From Gallionella sp. UBA4121 (GTDB taxonomy: Bacteria; Pseudomonadota; Gammaproteobacteria; Burkholderiales; Gallionellaceae): a stretch of 45,372 nucleotides of DNA. The translations under genes and the position numbers were made by a program. The notes beneath the pieces were generated by a model, which did no database searches, was not told the origin of the DNA, and saw nothing but the letters and a program-made list of their open reading frames with translations. The first letter of the stretch is position 1. Each line of letters begins with the position of its first letter. Below are positions 1-8,364 of this stretch, piece after piece. The stretch lies in contig DFWZ01000004.1 in NCBI GenBank assembly GCA_002381565.1, positions 15,349 to 60,720 of the forward strand, given 5' to 3'.

Positions 1-81
1 GGGGGAGGCGGCGGGTTTGGAGGAGGATTTGGCGGCGGGGGCGGCGGTTTTGGCGGGGGCGGCGCCTCGGGGCGATGGTGA
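1..81 (+). CDS. TPM-domain (YgcG-like) protein, C-terminal tail only
   Basis: Frame 1 is open from the left edge to a TGA at 79-81 and encodes a Gly/Phe-rich tail ending in GGGGASGRW. This kind of ending is typical of YgcG-like membrane proteins with a TPM (TLP18.3/Psb32/MOLO1) domain, where a low-complexity Gly tail follows the last membrane segment. The next gene (226-723) is a second TPM protein, which agrees with the pairing often seen for these genes. Only 26 residues are visible, so the domain itself cannot be checked here. Confidence 0.7.
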   Translation, partial: GGGGGFGGGFGGGGGGFGGGGASGRW

Positions 82-85
82 TTAT

Positions 86-225
86 GGGCACCTCTAAAAT
101 CTCAAACTCCGTCGCAATACGGCGTTGCTCAAAAATTTTTACCGCTTACATATAAATATATGCTGCGCGTTAAAATTTCCTGCGCGCCTTGTCTTACTTA
201 GGATTTTGAATTTTTAGAGGCACCC
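86..225. mobile_element. MITE-like element with 25 bp imperfect terminal inverted repeats
   Basis: The segment begins with GGGCACCTCTAAAA at 86 and ends with TTTTTAGAGGCACCC at 225. Aligning the outer 25 bases (86-110) with the reverse complement of 201-225 gives 20 of 25 matches. The 90 bp between them is AT-rich and has no ORF. Size, terminal repeats and lack of coding capacity fit a non-autonomous miniature transposon; the parent transposase is not in the window. No convincing target duplication is visible, only AT on both sides. It sits between two TPM-type genes and ends exactly one base before the ATG of the second. Confidence 0.6.
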
Positions 226-723
226 ATGGATTTAAAACGCATCATGAAACATTTATCCACCGGCCGTGCCTCTGTGCAACGGGTTTTCCCGCGCCAAACA
301 CTAGGGGCAATAGAGCTTGCAATCCAGGCATCCGAGGCGAAACACGACGGTCAGATCCGCTTTGCGGTTGAGGCAGCACTGGAATTGTCGCCACTGCTCG
401 CGGGGCAGACTGCCAGACAACGCGCGATTGAGGTTTTTTCAAATTTGCGCGTCTGGGATACCGAACACAACAACGGCGTGCTGATTTATCTGTTGCTGGC
501 GGATCGGGATGTAGAAATCATCGCCGATCGCGGCATTCATGTCAGGCTGGGAGCAGAAGTCTGGGAGACTATATGTCACGAAATGGAAGCAGCGTTTCGC
601 AAAGGCGATTTTGATGAAGGTGTGATTGCCGGAATCCATGCCGTGGGCGAACATCTGAGGCGCCACTTCCCATCGCGTAACGGTAAGCCCAATGAAATTC
701 CGGATAGCCCGGTACTGCTATAG
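226..723 (+). CDS. TPM-domain protein, soluble
   Basis: The 165-residue protein has the N-terminus usual for the soluble TPM proteins (MDLKRIMKHL, then an Arg/Phe-Pro region) and the domain core with a LADRDVEIIADRGI stretch at about residues 91-104 and the GVIAGIHAVGEHL helix near 133-145. The family is linked to membrane-protein quality control or photosystem repair in other organisms, but its biochemical role in proteobacteria is unsettled. No signal peptide or membrane span is seen. The only Shine-Dalgarno-like bases (AGAGG at 215-219) lie inside the terminal repeat of the upstream MITE-like element. The start at 226 is preferred over 244 because it keeps the family N-terminus. Confidence 0.75.
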   Translation: MDLKRIMKHLSTGRASVQRVFPRQTLGAIELAIQASEAKHDGQIRFAVEAALELSPLLAGQTARQRAIEVFSNLRVWDTEHNNGVLIYLLLADRDVEIIADRGIHVRLGAEVWETICHEMEAAFRKGDFDEGVIAGIHAVGEHLRRHFPSRNGKPNEIPDSPVLL

Positions 724-787
724 GGCCGTTTCAGAGGCGGGGTGCCTACCGCTGCGTTGGTGTTCAACTTGTCAGGAGGAATGAATC

Positions 788-1237
788 ATGGCTATCGGGG
801 AAATTTGCAACCGCGAAGTGGTTATCGTGCAGCGCGACACAACGATACAGGAGGCCGCCAAACTGATGCGATCGCATCATGTCGGCGCGCTGGTGGTGGT
901 CAAGGAGGTGGCAGGCAAGCGCCATCCGGTGGGTCTGGTCACCGACCGTGATCTGGTCATCGAAGTGCTGGCGCCGGAACTGGATGCTTCAGTCATCACA
1001 GTCGGCGACATCATGCTGCCGAAACCGGTAACCGTCCCGGAGACGACCGGGGTATTCGAAGCCATCCAGTTTATGCGTGACAAGGCCGTGCGGCGATTGC
1101 CTGTGGTGGACGGACAGGGCGCGCTGATCGGTATCGTGGCGCTGGATGATTTGCTGTCCTTGCTGGCCGATGAGTTGAGCGAACTGTCCACGCTCGTCAC
1201 GCGCGAACAGAAGAAGGAAATGGACTCCCGGCATTGA
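788..1237 (+). CDS. CBS-domain pair protein
   Basis: The 149-residue protein consists almost entirely of two CBS repeats (about residues 8-63 and 74-130), recognisable from DTTIQEAAKLMRSHHVGALVV, PVGLVTDRDLVI, GVFEAIQFMRDKAVRRLPVV and LIGIVALDDLL. CBS pairs bind adenosyl ligands and act as energy or redox sensors; no output domain is fused here, so the partner is unknown. AGGAGG at 775-780 precedes the ATG with a spacing of about 7. It stands 64 bases after the TPM gene and 28 bases before the RNase Z-like gene, all on the same strand, so co-transcription is possible. Confidence 0.85.
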   Translation: MAIGEICNREVVIVQRDTTIQEAAKLMRSHHVGALVVVKEVAGKRHPVGLVTDRDLVIEVLAPELDASVITVGDIMLPKPVTVPETTGVFEAIQFMRDKAVRRLPVVDGQGALIGIVALDDLLSLLADELSELSTLVTREQKKEMDSRH

Positions 1238-1265
1238 GTCGGCGGATCAGCGCTGAACAGATGCC

Positions 1266-2285
1266 ATGCATCCGACTTTTCAACCCGGCCTGGTAAACGG
1301 TTCGACCGGGGACCCCGTGCTGTTTGTTGACTGCCTGTTCGACAAGCGCGCGCTGCTGTTTGATCTGGGGGATATCAGGGCATTGCCTCCGCGCAAACTG
1401 CTGCGCATCAGCCATGTTTTTGTCAGTCATGCCCACATGGATCATTTCATCGGCTTCGATTGGCTGCTGCGCATTCTGCTGGGACGGGGAAAGGATTTGC
1501 ATCTGTTCGGCCCGGCAGGCTTTCTGGCACAGGTGGAACACAGGTTGCACGGCTACACCTGGAATCTGGTGCATAACTACGACGCTGATTTTACGTTGCG
1601 CGTCACCGAACTGGATGGCAACGGGGCAGGGCTGCGCGCCAGCTTTCACTGCCGCAGCATGTTCCTTCGTGCAGATGAAACCTCTGTCGTTTTCCCCGGC
1701 AACTTGTTGCTGTGCGAGCCGGCAATGCTGGTGCGTTACGCCTTGCTCGATCATGGTGGAATTCCCTGTGTGGCTTATGCACTGGAGGAGTCGGCGCATG
1801 TCAATGTCTGGAAAAATCGCCTGCAGGATCTCGGCCTGCCGGTGGGGGCCTGGTTGCATGAATTGAAACAGGCGGTGCTGCGCCGCGAACCTGAACACCG
1901 GACGATACGCGTTGCCTGGCGCGAGGAGGGTGTTGAGCATGAGCGGCTGATGAAGCTTGCCGAACTGAAATCCGCGTTGCGCATCGTGCCCGGACAGAAA
2001 ATCGCCTACGTCACCGATGTCGCATGGTGTGAGGATAATGTGGGCCGCATTACCGGATTGGCGCGTGGTGCCGATCTGCTGTTTATCGAGGCGACATTCC
2101 TTGAGCGCGACGCCGAACATGGACGGCGCAAGTTTCACCTGAACGCACGTCAGGCAGGCGAAATTGCCCGTGCCGCAGGCGCCGGCTGCGTCATACCCAT
2201 GCATTTTTCGCCGCGCTATCAGGGCGCGGATTTGGCATTGATACGGGCGGAAGTGGCGTCGGCTTTTGGCGGGAAGGTGCTGTGA
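1266..2285 (+). CDS. RNase Z-like MBL-fold hydrolase
   Basis: The 339-residue protein has the metallo-beta-lactamase metal motif SHAHMDHF at about residues 56-63 (HxHxDH), a later Asp in YVTDVAW near 255, a His-containing FHLNARQAGEIA segment near 290, and a terminal HFSPRY motif, which is typical of tRNase Z enzymes. The family makes the 3' endonucleolytic cut in pre-tRNA. Divergence in the middle third means that substrate is not certain; it may act on another RNA. It lies just upstream of archease and RtcB on the same strand, so the context supports RNA processing or repair. The start at 1266 has no clear ribosome-binding site. Confidence 0.75.
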   Translation: MHPTFQPGLVNGSTGDPVLFVDCLFDKRALLFDLGDIRALPPRKLLRISHVFVSHAHMDHFIGFDWLLRILLGRGKDLHLFGPAGFLAQVEHRLHGYTWNLVHNYDADFTLRVTELDGNGAGLRASFHCRSMFLRADETSVVFPGNLLLCEPAMLVRYALLDHGGIPCVAYALEESAHVNVWKNRLQDLGLPVGAWLHELKQAVLRREPEHRTIRVAWREEGVEHERLMKLAELKSALRIVPGQKIAYVTDVAWCEDNVGRITGLARGADLLFIEATFLERDAEHGRRKFHLNARQAGEIARAAGAGCVIPMHFSPRYQGADLALIRAEVASAFGGKVL

Positions 2286-2328
2286 CTATACTTTCATTGT
2301 CTTTTTTAACTGTTTGTTTTAATTACAT

Positions 2329-2745
2329 ATGAAACGCTGGGAACACTTTTCTCATCAGGCCGATATCGGCGTGCGCGGGCAGGGGGCGACGCTGGCAGAG
2401 GCGTTCGAGCAGGCGGCGCTGGCGCTGACGGCGGTGGTTGCCAACCCGGCGAGCGTGGCGGCATTGGAGATGGTGCAGATTGGTTGTGATGCGCCCGATC
2501 CCGAATTGCTGTTGGTGGACTGGCTCAATGCGCTGATTTACGAGATGGCGACGCGCAACATGTTGTTCAGCCGCTTCGACGTGCATCTTGATGGCAGTCA
2601 CCTGGCAGCGCAAGCCTGGGGAGAGCCGCTTGAAATTGCCCGCCACACCCCTTCCGTCGAAGTGAAAGGGGCGACCTATACCGAACTTGAGGTGGCGCAG
2701 CTGCCAGACGGCGGCTGGCTCGCCCAGTGTGTGGTGGACGTGTAG
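2329..2745 (+). CDS. Archease, RtcB activator
   Basis: The 138-residue length and the start RWEHFSHQADIGVRGQGATLAEA are characteristic of archease, as is the acidic SVEVKGATYTELEV region near 108-121. Archease binds metal and promotes guanylylation and multiple turnover of the RNA ligase RtcB. The rtcB gene follows 18 bases downstream, which supports the assignment strongly. The 43-base gap from the RNase Z-like gene is AT-rich and the start codon at 2329 has no strong Shine-Dalgarno sequence. Confidence 0.9.
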   Translation: MKRWEHFSHQADIGVRGQGATLAEAFEQAALALTAVVANPASVAALEMVQIGCDAPDPELLLVDWLNALIYEMATRNMLFSRFDVHLDGSHLAAQAWGEPLEIARHTPSVEVKGATYTELEVAQLPDGGWLAQCVVDV

Positions 2746-2763
2746 TGAACCGGAGGAGTCAAC

Positions 2764-4188
2764 ATGGATCTCGCACTGTTTGAACGCAAATCGGAGTCCG
2801 AGTGGCATATCAGGCCATTCGGAAAAATGCGCGTGCCGGGCGTGATTTTCGCAAGTGAATCTCTGATGCGCGAGATGGATGCCAAAGTTTATGAGCAGGT
2901 CACCAATGTGGCCATGTTGCCGGGCATCGTCAGTGCATCCTTTGCGATGCCGGATGCGCACTGGGGCTACGGCTTCCCGATCGGCGGAGTGGCGGCGTTC
3001 GATGCCGACGCGGGTGGCGTGGTGTCGGCAGGCGGGGTGGGTTTCGATATTTCCTGTGGCGTGCGCACGCTGCATACCGATCTTGCCATCGAAGACATCC
3101 TTGCCATGAAAGAGCAGTTGGCGGATGCGCTGTATCACGCCATTCCTGCAGGTATGGGCAGCACAGGCACGATCCGGCTTGATGCCGCAGAAATGGATGC
3201 GATGCTGCGCGGCGGCGCACGCTGGGCGGTGGAGCGCGGCTTCGGTACGCCAGCCGACCTGGAACGCACCGAGGAGGGCGGCTGCATGCACGGCGCTGAT
3301 CCTGCGCAGGTGTCCGAACAGGCAAAAAAGCGCCAGCGCGACGAGATGGGTACGCTGGGTTCCGGCAACCATTACCTGGAAATCCAGCAGGTTAGTGAAG
3401 TATATGCGCCGGATATTGCCGCCTCATTCGGCGTGAAACCGGGTGATATCGTGGTCAGCATCCATTGCGGTTCTCGCGGGCTGGGTCACCAGATCGGTAC
3501 AGAATTTCTGAGGAAAATGGTGATGGCGGCCGCCAGTTTCGGCATCGTACTGCCAGACCGAGAGCTTGCCTGCGCGCCGATTAACTCACCGTTGGGGCAG
3601 GCGTATCTGGGCGCGATGCGCGCAGGCATCAATTGCGCGCTGGCCAACCGCCAGATACTCACCCATCTGACGCGGCAGGTGTTCGCAAGGATATTGCCCA
3701 GGGCAGCATTGCCGCTGCTATATGACGTGTCGCACAATACCTGCAAGGTGGAGGAGCACAGGCTGGACGGGCGTTTGAAAAAACTTTTCGTGCATCGCAA
3801 GGGCGCGACGCGCGCCTTCGGCCCCGGGCATCCTGATCTGCCCGCAGCGTTTAAGAGTAGCGGCCAGCCGGTGCTGATCGGGGGCAGTATGGGAACGGCC
3901 TCCTATATTCTGGCCGGAACGGAGCCGGGCGGCGCTTTCTCTTCCGCCTGCCACGGGGCGGGGCGCGCGATGAGCCGTCATCAGGCGCTGCGCAACTGGG
4001 GTGGGCGAGGCGTGGTCGATGAACTTGCTGGACGCGGCATCCTGATACGCAGTCCTTCGCTGCGCGGGGTTGCCGAGGAGGCGCCGGGCGCATACAAGGA
4101 TGTCAGCGCGGTCGTGGATGCGGCCGATGGTGCCGGTCTGGCGCACAAGGTGGCGCGCCTGGTGCCCGTCATCTGCATCAAGGGTTAG
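2764..4188 (+). CDS. rtcB: RNA-splicing ligase RtcB
   Basis: RtcB joins 2',3'-cyclic phosphate or 3'-phosphate ends to 5'-OH ends using GTP and Mn2+. The 474-residue protein shows the family blocks in order: HWGYGFPIGG near 62, GFDISCGVR with the metal-binding Cys98, LGSGNHYLEIQ near 198, HCGSRGLGHQIG near 234, and HRKGATRAFGPGHP with His344, the residue expected to be guanylylated. GGSMGTASYIL near 371 completes the nucleotide site. GGAGG at 2752-2756 gives a strong ribosome-binding site. It forms a tight pair with archease, and the RNase Z-like gene upstream suggests an RNA repair or maturation operon. No rtcA or rtcR is visible. Confidence 0.95.
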   Translation: MDLALFERKSESEWHIRPFGKMRVPGVIFASESLMREMDAKVYEQVTNVAMLPGIVSASFAMPDAHWGYGFPIGGVAAFDADAGGVVSAGGVGFDISCGVRTLHTDLAIEDILAMKEQLADALYHAIPAGMGSTGTIRLDAAEMDAMLRGGARWAVERGFGTPADLERTEEGGCMHGADPAQVSEQAKKRQRDEMGTLGSGNHYLEIQQVSEVYAPDIAASFGVKPGDIVVSIHCGSRGLGHQIGTEFLRKMVMAAASFGIVLPDRELACAPINSPLGQAYLGAMRAGINCALANRQILTHLTRQVFARILPRAALPLLYDVSHNTCKVEEHRLDGRLKKLFVHRKGATRAFGPGHPDLPAAFKSSGQPVLIGGSMGTASYILAGTEPGGAFSSACHGAGRAMSRHQALRNWGGRGVVDELAGRGILIRSPSLRGVAEEAPGAYKDVSAVVDAADGAGLAHKVARLVPVICIKG

Positions 4189-4212
4189 CAAGACTTCATA
4201 AACAAGGTCTTG
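4189..4212. terminator. Possible weak hairpin after rtcB
   Basis: CAAGAC at 4189-4194 pairs with GTCTTG at 4207-4212 across a 12-base loop, right after the rtcB stop. There is no U-tract, so it may be a processing hairpin or chance. It lies between two converging genes. Confidence 0.3.
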
Positions 4213-4256
4213 TTAGCTCAATATCGTGATGATTTATATGGGGTAAATGTTATGAA

Positions 4257-5090
4257 TTAGTGCTGTTGCTGCCCTTTAGTGCGCGGTCTGGCGGCGGGCT
4301 GCGGAGACCAGGCGGGACGCATCTTGCTGCCCGAGTCGATGATCACCAGATAGCGACCGGACCACAGTGTGGGAGTCCTGTCAGGACGAAGCATCCACAG
4401 CTTTTCTCCGTTCGCCAGCGCCTGCTGGTAATCGGCATCCAGAATTCCATAGCGGTCGATGAAGATATTCAGCGTCTCGGGTATGCGTATGCACCCTTTC
4501 GACATCGCCATGCCAAGACGTTGCTCGAGATAGTCGGGATCTGTCGCATGGACCAGCAAACGCATCAGACTTGTTCTGCCGCCATCCCAGCCTCGCTCGG
4601 CTTCTACCCAGCCGAAATCAAAGACGCGCATGCCCTTGATGCCAAGACCGCGTATTCCCAGCTTGTTCGACGTGCCTTCGGCGCGAAAATCCTTGTTCTC
4701 CAGTGTGTGCGCGAACACACCCAGCGGGGTGGTGAAATAGTCGTATCTGCCAGGTTTTCCAGAGGATACGGGTGAGGCGCCGATAAATCGAAAACGCTCT
4801 GATGATGACAGAAAATCAGGTGGTGCCTGGGCATCGAGCCAATATACGAAGATGGCTTGTACGTGCGGGTTGCTGTCTACCATCACCAGATACTGGGATC
4901 GGATCAGCGGAATTTCAGCGCTATTCAATGCAGATTCCAGCAGTTGCGCATAGCGCGCCTGATCCGCTGCCGGCACATCGAGGCGGCGATCAACTTCGCG
5001 CCCGAAGGCCGCGCTGAGCGATGCGCCGTCCTCGGCCCGGCATGATGCGGAAAATGCAAAAACAGCGATGACCAGCAAGATGATTTTCAT
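4257..5090 (-). CDS. L,D-transpeptidase (YkuD) family protein, secreted
   Basis: The 277-residue protein starts with a signal-peptide-like stretch (MKIILLVIAVFAFSASC, residues 1-17). A Cys at 17 could suggest a lipobox, but the context is weak. The YkuD catalytic region is at about 180-207: LVHATDP supplies the first His and MSKGCIRIP the catalytic Cys. In the common motif the residue two before Cys is His (SHGC); here it is Lys (SKGC), a variant that I believe occurs in some relatives. The role would be peptidoglycan cross-linking or lipoprotein attachment in the periplasm. It is the only reverse-strand gene in the first 23 kb and converges with rtcB. Confidence 0.75.
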   Translation of the reverse strand: MKIILLVIAVFAFSASCRAEDGASLSAAFGREVDRRLDVPAADQARYAQLLESALNSAEIPLIRSQYLVMVDSNPHVQAIFVYWLDAQAPPDFLSSSERFRFIGASPVSSGKPGRYDYFTTPLGVFAHTLENKDFRAEGTSNKLGIRGLGIKGMRVFDFGWVEAERGWDGGRTSLMRLLVHATDPDYLEQRLGMAMSKGCIRIPETLNIFIDRYGILDADYQQALANGEKLWMLRPDRTPTLWSGRYLVIIDSGSKMRPAWSPQPAARPRTKGQQQH

Positions 5091-5463
5091 GCGTCCATTT
5101 TAGCAGCCTGTCGGCCGGATAACGCTGACTGACCAGCCATGCAGCCGTCGGCAGTGCGATATGAAATGAAAAAATTTAAAATAAGGCAATTCCTATATTA
5201 AAGCAGAGTGAAAAGTGCAACCATCGCAAGGGCTGGTTTACGCGTTGTACCCGGCTAATCTTAAATCTAGCCTGCGCTCTGTTTGTTGTAGTAATCTGTG
5301 CCCTTAATAGTTTGTATTCAATCTGAAAATTTGCTGTCCGCATAAGTAGTGGCTTAGGTGAAGTTTTGTTGATTCTTAGTCCAGTACTTGGTTGTTTTAT
5401 CAGAGTAACTGAAGTTTGCAGCTTCAGCCGAGCTTCTGGAAACCATGAATTACCCGCAAAGGA
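5091..5463. other. Intergenic region, no gene seen
   Basis: This stretch of about 370 bases separates the divergent L,D-transpeptidase and CheB-CheR genes. It is AT-richer than its neighbours and probably holds both promoters. I found no convincing ORF, RNA gene or long repeat. Confidence 0.5.
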
Positions 5464-5469
5464 TTGAGT

Positions 5470-8364
5470 GTGGTTGCCGATAAAACCGAAATAGCTGAGC
5501 CAGTCGCCGAAACGCAGCATACCTTTCATATCGTGGGCATGGGGGCTTCTGCCGGCGGACTGGAAGCATTCGAGCAGTTCTTCCGGCATGTGCTGCCGGG
5601 TAGCGGCATGGCCTTCGTGCTGGTATCCCATCTTGATCCCAGTCACGCCAGCATACTCACCGAAATCCTGCAACGCAGCACCCACATGCAGGTGGCAGAA
5701 GTGCAAGATCAGATGAAAGTGGAACCCGATCACGTATACGTGATCCCGCCCAACCGCGACATGGCGATTTTTCACGGTGTGCTGCAACTCTCCGTGCCGG
5801 AACAACCGCGCGGGCAGCGCATGCCGATCGATGCGTTTTTACGTTCTCTTGCCGAAGATCAGGGCGAGCAGGCCATCGGCATTATCCTGTCCGGCACCGG
5901 CACAGACGGCACGCTGGGGTTGCGCGCCATACTGGGTGCGGGCGGTATATCGCTGGTGCAGGAACCTGCTACAGCCAAATACAACGGCATGCCGGACAGT
6001 GCCATCGATGCCGGTTACGCCACACAGGTACTGCCGGTTGAGAAAATGCCGGAAGCCTTGATGTCCGGCCTGCGCGCCCAGAACATGCCGCAGCCGGCGC
6101 CGCCGGTGATAACCAGCGGTATCAATAAAATCCTGATGCAGTTGCGCAGCGCCACAGGACACGATTTTTCCCAATACAAGAAAAGCACCATAGAACGGCG
6201 TATCGAGCGGCGCATGTCCATGCATGGCATAGACAGCCTGGATGTGTATGCGCGCTACCTGAAGGAGCACCCGGCCGAGATTTCCAGGCTGTTCAAGGAA
6301 CTCCTGATCAATGTCACCAGTTTTTTCCGCGATCCGGAAGCTTTTGACGCATTGAAATCGGAAGTATTGCCGCAACTATTCAAGGGCAAGCCGAAAGACT
6401 ATGTGCTGCGTGTCTGGGTGGCCGGCTGCGCCACCGGCGAGGAGGTCTATTCCATCGCCATCCTGCTTTCAGAATATATGGAAGAAATCCACCAGAAATA
6501 CAAGGTGTTGCTGTTTGCCACCGACCTGGATGATGATGCCATCACGATTGCGCGCGCCGGATTTTATCCGCCCAATATCGCCCAGGACATGAATGCTGAG
6601 CGACTGCGACGTTTTTTCGTCAAGGAGGATGCCGGGTACCGGGTGAAGAAACATATCCGCGAGATGGTGGTGTTCGCAATCCAGAATGTCATCAAGGACC
6701 CGCCGTTTACACGGCTTGACCTGCTCAGCTGCCGAAATCTGATGATCTATCTGGAACCGGAAGTGCAGAATCGCCTGATCCCTGCCTTTCATTACGCATT
6801 GAAACCCGGCGGCGTATTGTTCCTCTCGCCTTCGGAGAGCACCGGCAACTACCCTGAGTTGTTTTCAGCCATCAACCGTAAGTTCAGATTATATCGCGCA
6901 AGCGGCACACTGGCTTCAACGGCTGCCGTGATGGCCGGCGGACTGGTATGGACACGAAATATCAATACCCAAGGATTGGAAGAGGTGAGTAGCAAGCCCC
7001 GCGAAACCAATTTTTCCGAACTGACAAAACGCATGCTGTTGCAATCCTACGCGCCGGCATCCGTAGTGACCGATGAAAATGGCAGCATACTCTACGTGCA
7101 TGGCGAGACCGGTAAATACCTGCGCCCGGCACCCGGGCAGGCGACGCTCAATATCGTTGAGATGGCGCGTGAAGGGCTGCAACTGCATTTGCGCAACGCC
7201 ATCAACGCTGCCGCCACGGATAACTCGCCCACTTTAAATCATCAGGTGCAGGTCAAAATCGGCGGCGACTCGCATTCGGTCAGTTTTTCCGTACGCCAGA
7301 TGCCAGGACCGGATAGCCGGCAGAAGCTGCTGCTGGTCAGCTTTCAGGATATCGCGCACCCGGCATCCGGCAAGCGCGGCAAGCGGGCTGTACCCGTACA
7401 TGCCGAGATGGCGCATGTGGCGGGGCTGGAACAGGAACTTGCCTATACCAAAGAGAATCTGCAAGCTACTATCGAAGAGCAGCAGGCCTCCAATGAAGAA
7501 CTCAAATCGACCAACGAGGAATTACAATCGACCAACGAGGAATTACAATCCACCAATGAAGAACTGGAAACCTCCAAGGAGGAGTTGCAATCCGTCAATG
7601 AAGAACTGCTGACCGTTAATGCCGAGCTGCAAACCAAGATCGAGCAACTGTCCGTGATGCAGAACGACATGAAGAACCTGCTCGATAGCATCAATATCGG
7701 CACCCTGTTCCTCGACAAGCAGTTGCGCATCAAACGCATCACCCGTGATGCGGTGAAAATTTATCGTCTGGTCAGCTCAGATGTGGGACGCCCCTTGAGT
7801 GACATCAAATCCAACATCGAAGACGGAGAGTTGTTGAATGACGCCAGGATCGTGCTTGATACGCTGGTACCCCATGAACGCGAGGTGCACACGAAAGAGG
7901 CCAGCTATCTGGCACGCATTCAACCCTACCGAACCCTGGACGACGTGATCGACGGAGTGGTGCTGACCTTTACCGACATCAGCGCTCGCGTACTGGCCGA
8001 GGCGGCCGTTATTGATGAACGCGAACTGTTTGAAGCCATTGTCAATACGGTGCGCGAGCCGCTGATTGTGCTGGATGCCCAATTGCGGGTTGTCACAGCC
8101 AGCAGCTCTTTTTACCGGTATTTTCAGGCCTCCTTGCAGGACACCGTGGGGCGTCCCATTTACCAGCTGGGCAATAATCAGTGGAATATTCCAAGGTTGC
8201 GTGAGCTTCTTGAAAATATCCTGCCGGATAATCAGGTGCTTGAAAATTTCGGGATGGAGCATGACTTCCCGCTTATAGGGCACCGCAAGCTGTTGCTCAA
8301 TGCCCGCCGCGTTGCCGACAACAACCGTCCGTTGATCATGCTGGCCATGGAGGAGGTGACATGA
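5470..8364 (+). CDS. CheB-CheR fusion with coiled coil and PAS domains
   Basis: Numbering here is from a possible TTG start at 5464; GTG at 5470 is preferred because AAGGA at 5459-5463 then has a normal 6-base spacing. A CheB methylesterase domain without receiver comes first, with the catalytic set Ser29 (GMGASAGG), His56 (VSHLDP) and Asp148 (GTGTDGT). A CheR methyltransferase follows at about 218-490, with the SAM motif VAGCATGEE near 319. Residues about 670-725 form a coiled coil built from STNEELQ-type heptads, followed by PAS-like domains near 740-850 and 855-965. Such fusions control adaptation or output of noncanonical chemosensory or kinase systems. No che genes are nearby; it overlaps the next gene by ATGA, so partners are probably the cyclase and kinase downstream. 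Confidence 0.9.
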   Translation: MVADKTEIAEPVAETQHTFHIVGMGASAGGLEAFEQFFRHVLPGSGMAFVLVSHLDPSHASILTEILQRSTHMQVAEVQDQMKVEPDHVYVIPPNRDMAIFHGVLQLSVPEQPRGQRMPIDAFLRSLAEDQGEQAIGIILSGTGTDGTLGLRAILGAGGISLVQEPATAKYNGMPDSAIDAGYATQVLPVEKMPEALMSGLRAQNMPQPAPPVITSGINKILMQLRSATGHDFSQYKKSTIERRIERRMSMHGIDSLDVYARYLKEHPAEISRLFKELLINVTSFFRDPEAFDALKSEVLPQLFKGKPKDYVLRVWVAGCATGEEVYSIAILLSEYMEEIHQKYKVLLFATDLDDDAITIARAGFYPPNIAQDMNAERLRRFFVKEDAGYRVKKHIREMVVFAIQNVIKDPPFTRLDLLSCRNLMIYLEPEVQNRLIPAFHYALKPGGVLFLSPSESTGNYPELFSAINRKFRLYRASGTLASTAAVMAGGLVWTRNINTQGLEEVSSKPRETNFSELTKRMLLQSYAPASVVTDENGSILYVHGETGKYLRPAPGQATLNIVEMAREGLQLHLRNAINAAATDNSPTLNHQVQVKIGGDSHSVSFSVRQMPGPDSRQKLLLVSFQDIAHPASGKRGKRAVPVHAEMAHVAGLEQELAYTKENLQATIEEQQASNEELKSTNEELQSTNEELQSTNEELETSKEELQSVNEELLTVNAELQTKIEQLSVMQNDMKNLLDSINIGTLFLDKQLRIKRITRDAVKIYRLVSSDVGRPLSDIKSNIEDGELLNDARIVLDTLVPHEREVHTKEASYLARIQPYRTLDDVIDGVVLTFTDISARVLAEAAVIDERELFEAIVNTVREPLIVLDAQLRVVTASSSFYRYFQASLQDTVGRPIYQLGNNQWNIPRLRELLENILPDNQVLENFGMEHDFPLIGHRKLLLNARRVADNNRPLIMLAMEEVT
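7507..7560 (+). repeat. Short tandem repeat encoding STNEELQ heptads
   Basis: A 21-base unit (ACCAACGAGGAATTACAATC with one more base) is repeated almost exactly between 7507 and 7560, followed by more diverged units. It encodes the coiled-coil heptads of the CheB-CheR fusion and may allow length change by slippage or recombination in whole heptads without frameshift. Confidence 0.7.

Noticed and set aside
1197..2204. 335-codon reverse frame opposite the RNase Z-like gene
   Set aside because: The forward frame has clear metal motifs; the reverse frame is His/Gln-rich without any domain.
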